42,763 bases of DNA from Deltaproteobacteria bacterium. Its GTDB lineage: Bacteria > Desulfobacterota > Binatia > UBA1149 > SPBQ01. Under the pieces are notes generated by a model. It ran no database searches. It saw only the letters and a list, made by a program, of their open reading frames with translations, and was not told where the DNA came from. The stretch is taken from the NCBI GenBank assembly GCA_029262375.1, contig JAJCZM010000036.1:1-42763 (forward strand), read 5' to 3'. The position numbers were made by a program, and so were the translations under genes. Each line of letters opens with the position of its first letter. Within the stretch, counting starts at the first letter, position 1. Below are positions 34,875-42,763 of this stretch, piece after piece.

Positions 34875-36590
34875 ATGCGTAGCCGACTCCAAGCGTTGCG
34901 AACGAACTCGCGGGCGACACGCGTCGCCGCTACGATGGCGATACGCATCGCCGCTGCGATGGTCATACTCACGGCCGCCGCCGTCGCGCTTGGCTGCACG
35001 CTCCTTCACCCCACCGAAGCCGATGCTTTACAAGGAACCGACATCGCCGGTTATCTCGGCGACGACGCGGTGAGCGTCACTGAGCTCGATCAAGCGATTG
35101 CGGGCGCCGCCGCGAAGACCTGGCGTGAGATCGATGCGGTCATTCGTGCGGCGGGGCAGGGGGTCTGCCGCCAACGGGCGTACGACGAACTGGATGCGCG
35201 GCAATCGTCGGAGAACTGGCGCATCGCCGCCTGGCAAAGTGCGCAACCGACGAGCGAAGCAGTCGCGGCCTTCGTGCGTGACAATCCAGATCTGTTTGCA
35301 GGCGTCGATCCCGACGACGAGCTAGTCCGTCACCGCCTGCGCGTCGAGCGCTACCGAACGGCGATCGGCGCGGCCGCCGACGCCGTGATCGATGGGCGCT
35401 TCAAACTCGAACTCCCCAACCTAGCCGATCCGCCGACCGGCGAGCCGCAGCTAGCCGAGAAAGTCGGCAATTGCATGAGCAGCGCCATCTCGCGCGACGA
35501 GATCGAGCGCTTCGCTGCCTATCCTTTATATCGCCGCCGCGCCGAGCTCGTTTCGACCATCTGCGCGCAGTTTGAAATCGACTACTCCAATCCGCTTTTG
35601 CTCTCGCGCGAGGCGTCGAAACAGGGCCTCACCGTCGAGCAGCTATTCGAGAAGGCCGACGACGCGGCCGAGCCGGCGACAGCGGCCGAGATCGAAGAGG
35701 CCGCTCGCAAGCGCTACGGCGACGCCGACGATCTCTCGCGCATGAAAGCCGAACTCGCGTTACAAGCGTTGCGACAAGGCGATGCGCGCATGGAACTGGT
35801 GGAGCGACTTCGAGCCGCAACGACCGGGCGCTGCACGCTCGATCTACCTAGCGCGCCGGTCGTGGCGCGCGCGACGCTTAAGATGGGCGATCTCAACGCG
35901 CTCGATGCGCGCACCGCGCCCCCAGAGCCAGCCGCGCGCGCGACGCCGACAACGAGCGCTACGGGCGCATCCCCGCAACACAACACCCGCCTCCCCGTCG
36001 CCTACTTCGCCAACTTCCGCTGCCGACAGTGCAAAAACGGCTGGGACGTCGCACGCGACACCCTGCGTGCATACGACGAGCGCATCGACTTCTCATTCGT
36101 CCATCACTTCCCAGCAACGGTCGAACCGATGTTCGCCGACGCGTTGGCCGCGCAGTGCGCATCGCAAGCGGGCAAGCTAGACGCCTGGGCCAAAGCCTAC
36201 TTCGCCAACGCAGCAGCGCGCCCGACCGCCAAGCAACTCGGCCTCGACAACAAACAATTCGACGCCTGCATCGCCGACGCAGCAACCGCAGTGAAAGTCT
36301 TGGCCGACACCGATGAAGGCCTGCGCATGGGCTTTCGCGAAGCGGTGCCGTCTTGGGTGATCGGTCGTCGTCCGCGCCGCGGCTACCAACGTGCGGCCAT
36401 CGTTGCCGCCACCATCGACGAAGAACTCGAAGCCACTTGCAGTCTCGGCTTCCGCAACCACTCGGGAGCCGTCGGAACCCGCGATCGGGCCGCGGGGGAA
36501 TTGCCGAAAGACACTGCGACCGACACCAAGGTCGCAGCCAACCCGAATCCACAATCATGGATGGTAAGAGGACAGAAGGAGGAAAGATGA
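34875..36590 (+). CDS. Exported protein with C-terminal DsbA/thioredoxin-like domain
   Basis: This is a 571-residue envelope protein. An N-terminal hydrophobic stretch ends in VALGCTLL, a poor lipobox, so it may be a lipoprotein. Residues about 55-340 are helical, with scattered cysteines, and unassigned, somewhat like a chaperone-type SurA/PpiC N-region. At about 375-540 there is a thioredoxin fold of the DsbA sort with CRQC as the CxxC site, FVHHFP as a later strand and AVPSWVIG near the cis-Pro position. It may oxidise or isomerise disulphides, which suits a genome rich in secreted Cys proteins. It starts right after the preceding stop, and its own stop overlaps the SGNH gene start. Confidence 0.72.
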   Translation: MRSRLQALRTNSRATRVAATMAIRIAAAMVILTAAAVALGCTLLHPTEADALQGTDIAGYLGDDAVSVTELDQAIAGAAAKTWREIDAVIRAAGQGVCRQRAYDELDARQSSENWRIAAWQSAQPTSEAVAAFVRDNPDLFAGVDPDDELVRHRLRVERYRTAIGAAADAVIDGRFKLELPNLADPPTGEPQLAEKVGNCMSSAISRDEIERFAAYPLYRRRAELVSTICAQFEIDYSNPLLLSREASKQGLTVEQLFEKADDAAEPATAAEIEEAARKRYGDADDLSRMKAELALQALRQGDARMELVERLRAATTGRCTLDLPSAPVVARATLKMGDLNALDARTAPPEPAARATPTTSATGASPQHNTRLPVAYFANFRCRQCKNGWDVARDTLRAYDERIDFSFVHHFPATVEPMFADALAAQCASQAGKLDAWAKAYFANAAARPTAKQLGLDNKQFDACIADAATAVKVLADTDEGLRMGFREAVPSWVIGRRPRRGYQRAAIVAATIDEELEATCSLGFRNHSGAVGTRDRAAGELPKDTATDTKVAANPNPQSWMVRGQKEER

Positions 36591-37501
36591 GAGACCAGCG
36601 TCAAAGAAGATGGAGACTGGGCGTAGTGACTACGGTCGCTGCCGCGCTCGTGTTTGGTTCTGTGTTGCAGTCGTATGCCAAGCCGCCGAGGCTGCAGCCG
36701 ACACGCATCTACAGCATCGGTGACAGCATCACGCGTGCGTTCGATTCCAACGGTATAGGCGACAACCTGAGCGAGTCGTGGGCCAGCGGCTACTTCGGGT
36801 TTTGGGAATGGCTGTTCGGCTACGAAAATGTCGATAGCCACAACCAGCGCGCCGACGACGCGTTCGGTGTGAACAGCAACGTCGTGGGTGCGGTCAACGG
36901 CGCCGACATGGACGACATGGACGGGCAGGCGGCCGGCGGTCTCGGCAGCACGCCGTACTATGTGACGGTCGAGCTCGGCGGTAACGACATTTGCCAGGAC
37001 AGCATTGCGCAGGTGCCCGACCCGTTGACGTACATCTACGATTACATCGACGGCATCGCCGTGCTCGATCCGAGTGTGTGGGGAGTGGCCGGCGGTCTGA
37101 CGGGCGGCGCGACCGTGTACACGGCGTCGGTGCCCGACATCAAGCAGCTCTACGATGTCGGTAAGAACCAAACCGGTATATTCGGGTTGGACTGCGAAGC
37201 CATTTGGTTGCTGACCTATCTCGGCTTCCCGTGTGGGTCGATGCTGTCGCCGGGCACCAGCGAGGCCCAGCGTCTCGCATTGCAGGCGACCAATCTCGGC
37301 TACAACCAGTATCTCGACATCATCTCGAATGCGGCCAACAACCTGTCGAGCAAGGTCTACTGGGACTACACCTGGGAAGTGTGGAACTACCAGGTGCAGG
37401 GCGGAGACATCTCGAGCATCGATTGCTTCCATCCGTCGAGCGACGGGCAAGAAGCACTCGCAGCCGCGACCTGGGCGGACGGGCCGTTCTCGGCCTTCTA
37501 G
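36587..37501 (+). CDS. Secreted SGNH/GDSL hydrolase
   Basis: This is a 304-residue exported hydrolase. I chose ATG 36587 because AGGAGG lies four bases upstream and it overlaps the preceding stop (ATGA). A signal peptide ends near residue 31 (SYAKPP). Block I is IYSIGDSITRAF (catalytic Ser), block III is VELGGNDIC, and block V is SSIDCFHPSSDG with the Asp and His of the triad. SGNH enzymes cleave esters, such as acetyl groups or lipids, and are often secreted. With the DsbA-like neighbour it probably acts in the envelope or outside. The strong hairpin at 37528 ends the operon. Substrate unknown. Confidence 0.88.
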   Translation: MRDQRQRRWRLGVVTTVAAALVFGSVLQSYAKPPRLQPTRIYSIGDSITRAFDSNGIGDNLSESWASGYFGFWEWLFGYENVDSHNQRADDAFGVNSNVVGAVNGADMDDMDGQAAGGLGSTPYYVTVELGGNDICQDSIAQVPDPLTYIYDYIDGIAVLDPSVWGVAGGLTGGATVYTASVPDIKQLYDVGKNQTGIFGLDCEAIWLLTYLGFPCGSMLSPGTSEAQRLALQATNLGYNQYLDIISNAANNLSSKVYWDYTWEVWNYQVQGGDISSIDCFHPSSDGQEALAAATWADGPFSAF

Positions 37502-37527
37502 TCGCGCGTTCCGTTCATAGCATAGAG

Positions 37528-37563
37528 GCCGGGCCGATTCGTTTTGCGGCGGATCGGCCCGGC
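37528..37563 (+). terminator. Rho-independent-like terminator
   Basis: GCCGGGCCGAT (37528-37538) pairs perfectly with ATCGGCCCGGC (37553-37563) around a 14-base loop, 26 bases after the SGNH gene stop. A modest CTCTTT tract follows shortly after. Confidence 0.6.
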
Positions 37564-37720
37564 GCCCTCTTTGACTGGCCGATGATCGGTCGCGTGAGGC
37601 GCGGCCCGCGTCGCGCTGGGCAGACTTCCGCCGCGGTGCTACGTTTCCCCCCGATGCCGCCCTGCAGCCCGGGCTGGGCGCCCGTTCAAAACAAAACCCA
37701 CCGGGAACCGCCAACGGGGA

Positions 37721-39574
37721 ATGCTCATGGAGCGCCACCGCAAGGCCGAAATTCAGTCGGCCGTTAAGAACAAGGCCGACAACCAGTCGGCCGTCCAAAT
37801 GCCAGACCACCAGTCGGCCGTTCAGAATGACGCCGACCGCCACGCGGCCGTATGCGACAAGGCCGACAATCAGTCGGCCGTTCAAATGCCCGCCCGCATC
37901 GCCATCCTCGCCCTAACGATGATCGGCCTACCGCTCGCCGCGATACTGTTCGCAACGGTCGAGAGGCCGAACGCGGCCGATGTGCAGCTCATGCCGCTGG
38001 GCAATCTGTTCCAGGTCAACAGCTTCACGACCGGTAGCCAGAAGGATCCGCGCATCGGCGTCGATCGTCTCGGGTGGTCAATTGTCGGTTGGAATTCCAC
38101 CGACCAAGATTTCGACCTGCGCGGTGTGTACACGCAGCGGCTCGACATGAACGGCGCGTTCGAAGGTAGCGAGTTTCGCGTCAACGCGACCACTACGGGA
38201 GATCAGGTCGTCAGTGGTCTCCAGCAAAGAATCTTCGGCGGCATGGTCTACACGAATTTTAGCTGGACCGGCCCCGATGCGAGCGGGCTCGGGACTTTCT
38301 TTCAACAGTTCGTAGACGGCGTGGCCCTCTCGCAGGGCGATTTCCCGGTCAACACCAGCACGGCGGGTACGCAGGCACCGTCGTCGACGTTCTTGTCCGA
38401 ACGTGGAATCGGGATTTACGGGGGAGTGTGTTTTGAAGGTGCCGCGCAGATCGGCGGCGATGCCAGTGACGTGTTTTGTACGAGCAGCGATTATCTCGCC
38501 AATGTGTCGGGGCCTTACGGTCTAGAAGCAGGCCAAGCGGGAGACGCCGCCGAGAATCCCGTGCGCGCGAGCGGTGTGATCCCACCCGAGTTCCAGATCA
38601 ACACGTACACGAGCGGTTACCAGGGACGTCCCGCTTCCTGCGGGCTTCCTGATGGCGAGTTTCTCGTTTCATGGGTGAGCTTCGGCCAGAGCGCCGGCAG
38701 CCCGTCTGTTCATAGTCGGCTCGTCGATGTCGATACGGGCGTGATCGGCAGCGAGTTCAAAGTCAGCGCAGACAGCAGTGCCTATGGTGACTATCCGACG
38801 AACTGTTGCAGCGACAACGGCTTCGTCGTCGCGTGGCACGCAAGCGGTTCGCCGTACGGCAGTTTCGACGGTAACGGGCCGGGCATCGCCGCGCGTCGCT
38901 ACGATTTGTCGGCGCAGCCGGTCGGTACGGAGTTCCGAGTCAATACCTACACGACCGGCGCACAGGTGAATCCGCGTTTGGCGTGTGATTCCGCCGGCAA
39001 CTTCGTTGTCGTCTGGACCGGTTCCTACGGCATCAAAGGGCGTGCCTTCGCGGCCAGCGGTGAGGCGTTGACCGCTGAAACGGATCTATCGTCGACGTCG
39101 TCGCGGCCGGTCGTCGGGCTCGACGACTCGGGCAACGCGACCGTTGCCTGGACGGACGCGGGCGGTGGTTTCGGGCAGGAGAACGTCGTAGCCCAGCGTT
39201 TCAGCGTTCCGGGCATCACCGGAGCGACGACGACGCTACCGCCTACGACGACGCTGCCGCCAACGACGACACTGCCACCGACGACAACCTTGCCGCCGAC
39301 CACGACGACGACCACCACCACCACCACGATGCCGGGCAGCGGCGTGTGCGGCGATCCGATTGACCCTTCGTCATTGAAGTTCGGTGACAGCCCCAGCGTC
39401 ATCACGGCCAGCGACGCCTTGCTCGCGTTGCAGGCGGCGGTCGGTCTTCAGAGCTGCGCGCTGTGCGTGTGCGACGTCAACAATTCGGGCGCGATCACCG
39501 CAGGTGATGCGTTGTTCATTCTCAATGCGGCGGTGGGATCTCCGGTGACGCTCATGTGTCCGCCGTGTCCGTAG
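37721..39574 (+). CDS. Membrane-anchored or exported repeat protein with dockerin-like tail
   Basis: This is 617 residues from ATG 37721. The first 55 residues are five copies of a QSAV-containing 9-10-residue repeat. A hydrophobic segment follows (ILALTMIGLPLAAILFATV, about 59-77), so the protein is anchored, or a later ATG at 37887 gives a classical signal peptide. Outside the membrane lie about six propeller-like repeats with FQVNSFTT and EFRVNTYTT, like the gene at 22607. A Thr/Pro linker of TTTLPP units precedes a dockerin-like pair (ITASDALLALQAAVG; CDVNNSGAITAGDALFIL). Dockerin-type modules bind cohesins or calcium. The role may be surface adhesion or assembly. Which start is used is uncertain. 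Confidence 0.8.
   Translation: MLMERHRKAEIQSAVKNKADNQSAVQMPDHQSAVQNDADRHAAVCDKADNQSAVQMPARIAILALTMIGLPLAAILFATVERPNAADVQLMPLGNLFQVNSFTTGSQKDPRIGVDRLGWSIVGWNSTDQDFDLRGVYTQRLDMNGAFEGSEFRVNATTTGDQVVSGLQQRIFGGMVYTNFSWTGPDASGLGTFFQQFVDGVALSQGDFPVNTSTAGTQAPSSTFLSERGIGIYGGVCFEGAAQIGGDASDVFCTSSDYLANVSGPYGLEAGQAGDAAENPVRASGVIPPEFQINTYTSGYQGRPASCGLPDGEFLVSWVSFGQSAGSPSVHSRLVDVDTGVIGSEFKVSADSSAYGDYPTNCCSDNGFVVAWHASGSPYGSFDGNGPGIAARRYDLSAQPVGTEFRVNTYTTGAQVNPRLACDSAGNFVVVWTGSYGIKGRAFAASGEALTAETDLSSTSSRPVVGLDDSGNATVAWTDAGGGFGQENVVAQRFSVPGITGATTTLPPTTTLPPTTTLPPTTTLPPTTTTTTTTTTMPGSGVCGDPIDPSSLKFGDSPSVITASDALLALQAAVGLQSCALCVCDVNNSGAITAGDALFILNAAVGSPVTLMCPPCP
37744..37890 (+). repeat. Five in-frame QSAV repeats, four of them palindromic
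   Basis: Copies of a CAGTCGGCCG-type unit start at 37754, 37784, 37811, 37841 (diverged, CACGCGGCCG) and 37871, with spacing 30, 27, 30 and 30 bases. Most are preceded by GGCCGAC or a similar sequence, giving palindromes such as GGCCGACAACCAGTCGGCC. The spacing keeps the reading frame. The palindromes could fold as a row of hairpins in the mRNA. Confidence 0.7.
39225..39332 (+). repeat. Thr/Pro linker repeat (TTTLPP units)
   Basis: Four 18-bp units encoding TTTLPP are followed by a run of Thr codons and MPGSG. They form the flexible linker between the repeat region and the dockerin-like tail. Such low-complexity linkers are common in exported proteins of this genome type. Confidence 0.85.
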
Positions 39575-39626
39575 GAGGGCGGACGCCCCCCGACCGAGTG
39601 AGGCGACCGCGGCCGGCGCCGAGCGG

Positions 39627-39651
39627 CATACGACGACATTCTCGTCGTATG
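39627..39651. terminator. Perfect stem-loop after repeat protein
   Basis: CATACGACGA and TCGTCGTATG form a perfect 10-bp stem with a 5-base loop, 52 bases after the stop. No T-run follows, so it could terminate or stabilise the transcript. The rest of 39575-39846 holds no gene. Confidence 0.5.
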
Positions 39652-39846
39652 TGAACGCGCTTCGCACGCCGAACACCCCCACCCGAGTCCACGCGTGCCG
39701 TACCGCAAACCTATTCCCGCCCATTCCCGCACGCATGCGGCCGAGTACCCTGACCCCCACACGTCGCACGTTGTCGAACGAGCCATTTTCCCCCTTGCCA
39801 GTCGACGCCGGTTCGGCCTACTTTGACCGCTGGTCCTTCCAGTTCC

Positions 39847-42763
39847 ATGACCGCGCCGCCCATAAAACGCAGCATCGCTCTAGCGACCGCTTTCTCGACG
39901 CTTCTGCTCGCCCTGTCGCTGGGGACTGCCTCGGCCAATCTGACCAAGACCGAGCAGGCTTGTGCCCGCAAAATCGGCTCGGGTTCGGGGCGTCTCAACG
40001 CAAAGGCGGTGAAAGCGATTTCGAAGTGTCGCAACGCCGATATCTCGGGCAAGACGATCGGTGTTTGTCCGGATGCGAAATCGATATCGACCATCGACAA
40101 GGCGGCGACGAAGCTCTCGCGCACGGTAGAGAAGTCATGCGGCAGCACCTGCAGCGGATCGCCGACGATCCCTTGTCTGGCCGACTCATCGTGCCCGCCG
40201 GCAGGAGCAACGGCCGAAACCTGCGGCGGTCTCGTCGGCAGCGATACATCCTTTAATATAGCGAACCTGGGTTTCCCCGGTGCCTTCTGCAATTCGATCA
40301 TCGGTGGGGCCCTCGCGACGAAGGCGGAGCTTTCGACCTGCATCGACACGGTTTCGCTCGACGGTGCTGACGATTTCGTCGATCTCGTCTACGGCACCAT
40401 CGTCAACGGCTCGGGCATCTCGACCTCGGCCGCGTCTTGTCTCGAAGCCATTTCGAAACCCGCCGGCAAGCTCTCTTCCACGATCGTCAAAGGCGTCGGC
40501 AAGTGTCGCGACGCGATCAACAAGGGCAAGGCCTTGGGCGATCCGACCAGGTGCCGCTTCGAAGATGCCAAGCTCGTCAAGAAGATCTCGAAGATGGACG
40601 GCAAGTTGCTCGATGCAATTGACAACAAGTGTCTTGACGCCGACATCGTGCAGTTGGACCTGTGCGGGAACGGTCCCGCCGGCACTGCCGATCGAAATGC
40701 AGCGAAGGCCTGCTTGTCGGATGCGATAAGCGAGCTCTCCGATACCGATGCGTTGCCGGGCGATCGTGTGTACGCGGCGGTTTCGATCATCGAGGCGGCG
40801 TTCCCGCCGCGAGCGAGATGCGGCGACAACGTGATCAATCAGGGCAAGACCTCGACGTTGCCGCTGGGAGAAGAATGTGACGGCACCGACCTCGGTGCTT
40901 GCGTGGGAAGCTGTGCGCCTGCGGGAGACGCCTTTCAGTGCACCTGTAACAGCACGCCGCGCGCCAAATTGTTCGTCGACTATCTCGGCAACATCGGCAC
41001 CGATACCGACGCCGGTTGGACAGGGCTCTCGCACAACCAAAAAATCGCGCAAGACTCCGGCTACATCACGACGCTCGAGAACTGCGACTGCGGCGGTTTC
41101 ACCGATGCGACGTGCACGGGCGGATCCTCCGACCCGGTTTGCGATGCGGTCGGTGCGCAACTGCCCAACTGTTCTTGGGAGCCGGGCAGTACCACGCGCT
41201 GCGACGCTCGAGGCAACGGGAACGGCGCCGACGAAGACTCGGATTGCTGGATCTGCGACAGCTTTGCGGTCAACGCAGGGGCGGGCTGTACGAGCGGGTT
41301 GGATTGCCTGTCTCAGTGCCACGACGGCGCCGGCACGCCTTCGGGGCCTTGCACGAGTCAGAGCGATTGTACGTCGGGCGAGGTTTGCCGCGGCCGTTGC
41401 GACAGCGAGCAGGTCTGCGACGTCACCTATGACGGCGGCCCCTTGGCCGTGAATACGGCGGGCACAGCGGTCTGCACGGTTCAGGTCTACAAGGAACCGA
41501 TCATCGGTACGCGCAATATCGTCACCGGCGAGCACGAACTGAACTATCAACTGCTGTCGCGCGTACATCTCGCTGAGAGCAACTTCCGGCCTTGCCCGGT
41601 CTGCGGCGGGTTCTGTGTCGGCGGTAAGAACGACTTGCGTGTCTGCCAAGGCAGTTGCTCGACGAGCGGCGATCCCTGCCGTTTCGACAGTGAATGTGCG
41701 GGCGGCGAGACCTGTCTCGAAACGTCTCCGGACTGTCCGGGCGGCAGCTGCGAATTGAGTCTCATCTGCGGTGCGATCGAATCCGACAATCCCGGGCTCA
41801 CCGGAACGCCGTGCAACATCGACTACACCGATCCGCTGTACGGCACGCTGTCGAACGATTGTCCGCCGTCCGCGTCCAAGAACATCACCGGCACCGGCTT
41901 CGAGATCGATTTCTTCCCGTCCACGCACGCGCAGATGACCGTGCCTTCGACCACGCCGTGCACGGCGGTCGGCTTCGAACTGCTCGACTGCCCATGCCCG
42001 ACAGACGGTGGTGCGCCGACGATCCCGAACTCTTGCGCGCCGGCATGCGACGCAGGAGGCCCCGATTTCGGCATCGGCTGCGCGGTCGGCAATTCGGCCG
42101 GTCTCGGTTCGTCTTGTACGGGCGGCGTGAACATCGGTCTTCTGTGCGATGAAGACGGCGACTGCCCGGGCAGCGCTTGCTCGACCAATCCGACTCACTG
42201 CAAGGGCGATCCTGCTTTCGACCGGTTCGCGTGTTCCACGAACGGCGACTGCGGACTCGGCACATGCGAAGACGCGTGTCCCGGCGGCCGCTGTCTACCG
42301 TTGTGTGTTGCCGATCCGCTAGACCCGGAAGACGGCCTGTGCGCCGACGGCCCGCCGACGTACCACTGCGAGGGGGCATTGTTCCAGTTTGTGTCGTGCA
42401 GCGAAGCCGCAGCGAACGCGACCTGCACTTCGATCTGCAGCTCCAGTGGCGATCCCTGCGACAGCGTCGACGACTGCCCGACGGGTGAAACCTGCGACGG
42501 TCTTTGCGGCCGCGCGCAGTTTTGCGAGGCGGGCAACGACGGCAACATGGGCTCGTCGGACGACCAGGAAGGCGCGGGCAACTGCGTCCCCGATGAGCGA
42601 TCGTGTTTCCTCGATCCGATTCCGGGCGAGGGGGGGTCGACCATCAATGGAAAGGGCGACCCGACCAACTGGTTCTCGGTCGGTTCCTATTGCTTCAGCA
42701 GCACGATTTCGTCGTTGATCAACAACGGCGCGGGCTTCGGTGGCCCCGGGCGTACCAGGCGCA
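39847..42763 (+). CDS. Large exported Cys-rich protein (C-terminus outside window)
   Basis: From ATG 39847 one frame stays open to the window end, giving at least 972 residues. The N-terminus is a signal peptide (LLLALSLGTASAN). Residues about 35-340 contain helical Cys/Lys repeats of the same general kind as the 21314 protein (KAISKCRNADISG, KGVGKCRDAINKGKALG). A Cys-rich portion follows, with units of the form CTSQSDCTSGEVC, CRFDSECAGGETC and CDSVDDCPTGETC, comparable to Dickkopf/DUF4215-like knottin repeats, and long Gly/Asp-rich stretches between. The cysteine density implies many disulphides outside the cytoplasm. Function unknown; adhesion or ligand binding is plausible. Long opposite-strand frames here are shadows. 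Confidence 0.85.
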   Translation, partial: MTAPPIKRSIALATAFSTLLLALSLGTASANLTKTEQACARKIGSGSGRLNAKAVKAISKCRNADISGKTIGVCPDAKSISTIDKAATKLSRTVEKSCGSTCSGSPTIPCLADSSCPPAGATAETCGGLVGSDTSFNIANLGFPGAFCNSIIGGALATKAELSTCIDTVSLDGADDFVDLVYGTIVNGSGISTSAASCLEAISKPAGKLSSTIVKGVGKCRDAINKGKALGDPTRCRFEDAKLVKKISKMDGKLLDAIDNKCLDADIVQLDLCGNGPAGTADRNAAKACLSDAISELSDTDALPGDRVYAAVSIIEAAFPPRARCGDNVINQGKTSTLPLGEECDGTDLGACVGSCAPAGDAFQCTCNSTPRAKLFVDYLGNIGTDTDAGWTGLSHNQKIAQDSGYITTLENCDCGGFTDATCTGGSSDPVCDAVGAQLPNCSWEPGSTTRCDARGNGNGADEDSDCWICDSFAVNAGAGCTSGLDCLSQCHDGAGTPSGPCTSQSDCTSGEVCRGRCDSEQVCDVTYDGGPLAVNTAGTAVCTVQVYKEPIIGTRNIVTGEHELNYQLLSRVHLAESNFRPCPVCGGFCVGGKNDLRVCQGSCSTSGDPCRFDSECAGGETCLETSPDCPGGSCELSLICGAIESDNPGLTGTPCNIDYTDPLYGTLSNDCPPSASKNITGTGFEIDFFPSTHAQMTVPSTTPCTAVGFELLDCPCPTDGGAPTIPNSCAPACDAGGPDFGIGCAVGNSAGLGSSCTGGVNIGLLCDEDGDCPGSACSTNPTHCKGDPAFDRFACSTNGDCGLGTCEDACPGGRCLPLCVADPLDPEDGLCADGPPTYHCEGALFQFVSCSEAAANATCTSICSSSGDPCDSVDDCPTGETCDGLCGRAQFCEAGNDGNMGSSDDQEGAGNCVPDERSCFLDPIPGEGGSTINGKGDPTNWFSVGSYCFSSTISSLINNGAGFGGPGRTRR

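Noticed and set aside
36383..37885. 500-codon open frame on the minus strand
   Set aside because: It lies opposite the SGNH hydrolase and neighbouring genes. Its composition is typical of a GC-rich shadow frame, and it has no motif.
40186..42198. 670-codon open frame on the minus strand
   Set aside because: It is the antisense shadow of the exported Cys-rich gene. The product is Arg/Ala-rich without any domain, while the plus frame has a signal peptide and regular Cys repeats.

Overview
The window is GC-rich bacterial DNA. The right half is full of exported Cys-rich proteins, Thr/Pro linkers, a Cys-rich DUF4215-type motif, dockerin-like tails and DUF1554-like domains. I associate this repertoire with large-genome delta-proteobacterial-type lineages such as Myxococcota, Desulfobacterota or Binatota. 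That placement is inference; the window has no rRNA or universal marker. Many intergenic gaps, decayed insertion sequences and truncated genes mark it as an accessory region.

Left edge (1-660): two head-truncated fragments meet head to head, the C-terminal half of a LolD/MacB-type ABC ATPase (minus strand) and a TPR fragment (plus strand). This looks like a rearrangement breakpoint bordering the island.

Conflict/defence island (737-17171). A minus-strand block encodes, in transcription order: a ThsB-like TIR protein, a second small TIR protein, an unknown 208-residue protein, a MoxR AAA+ ATPase, a 1318-residue membrane protein (CoxE-type N-terminus, vWA-like domain, twelve WD40 repeats) and a membrane-embedded TIR protein. 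The last three are coupled by a 1-base gap and an ATGA overlap. Divergently, a plus-strand operon encodes a deoxyribosyltransferase-like (DRHyd) protein with TPRs, an alpha/beta hydrolase fused to a TRAFs-binding-like region resembling the ASK1 N-terminus, and an unknown 182-residue protein. A perfect TGTGA-N6-TCACA palindrome lies between the two blocks. Further right, a TIR-like protein overlaps the gene for an alpha/alpha-toroid-like protein. Five TIR- or deoxyribosyltransferase-fold proteins thus sit within about 17 kb, next to ATPase, hydrolase and scaffold partners. I read this as one or more NAD-centred immune or cell-suicide systems that match no complete named system.

Middle (17306-20923): a GDP-mannose 4,6-dehydratase-like gene, an unknown gene, an IS6-family relic, and a two-gene unit whose first gene carries an in-frame TAG.

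Secreted proteins and toxin-antitoxin (21314-27592): a DUF1554-like secreted protein, a large secreted protein with EFxVNTYTT repeats and a metzincin-like site, a shortened SnoaL-like gene, and a HipB/HipA pair with two matching operator palindromes around the -10 box.

Surface-polysaccharide-like operon (27815-30112, minus): methyltransferase, capsule-type glycosyltransferase-like protein and phytanoyl-CoA-dioxygenase-like protein. Next come a frameshifted IS6 transposase relic, an AbiEii-type nucleotidyltransferase carrying a WYL-like domain and zinc finger, and an intact IS3-family element (32751-34058, 3-bp ATA duplication).

Right end (34164-42763): a three-gene envelope operon (anchored protein, DsbA-like protein, SGNH hydrolase), a terminator hairpin, a membrane-anchored repeat protein with a dockerin-like tail, and a very large exported Cys-rich protein running off the window. 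Several TGTGA-N6-TCACA palindromes in intergenic positions suggest CRP/FNR-family control across the region.
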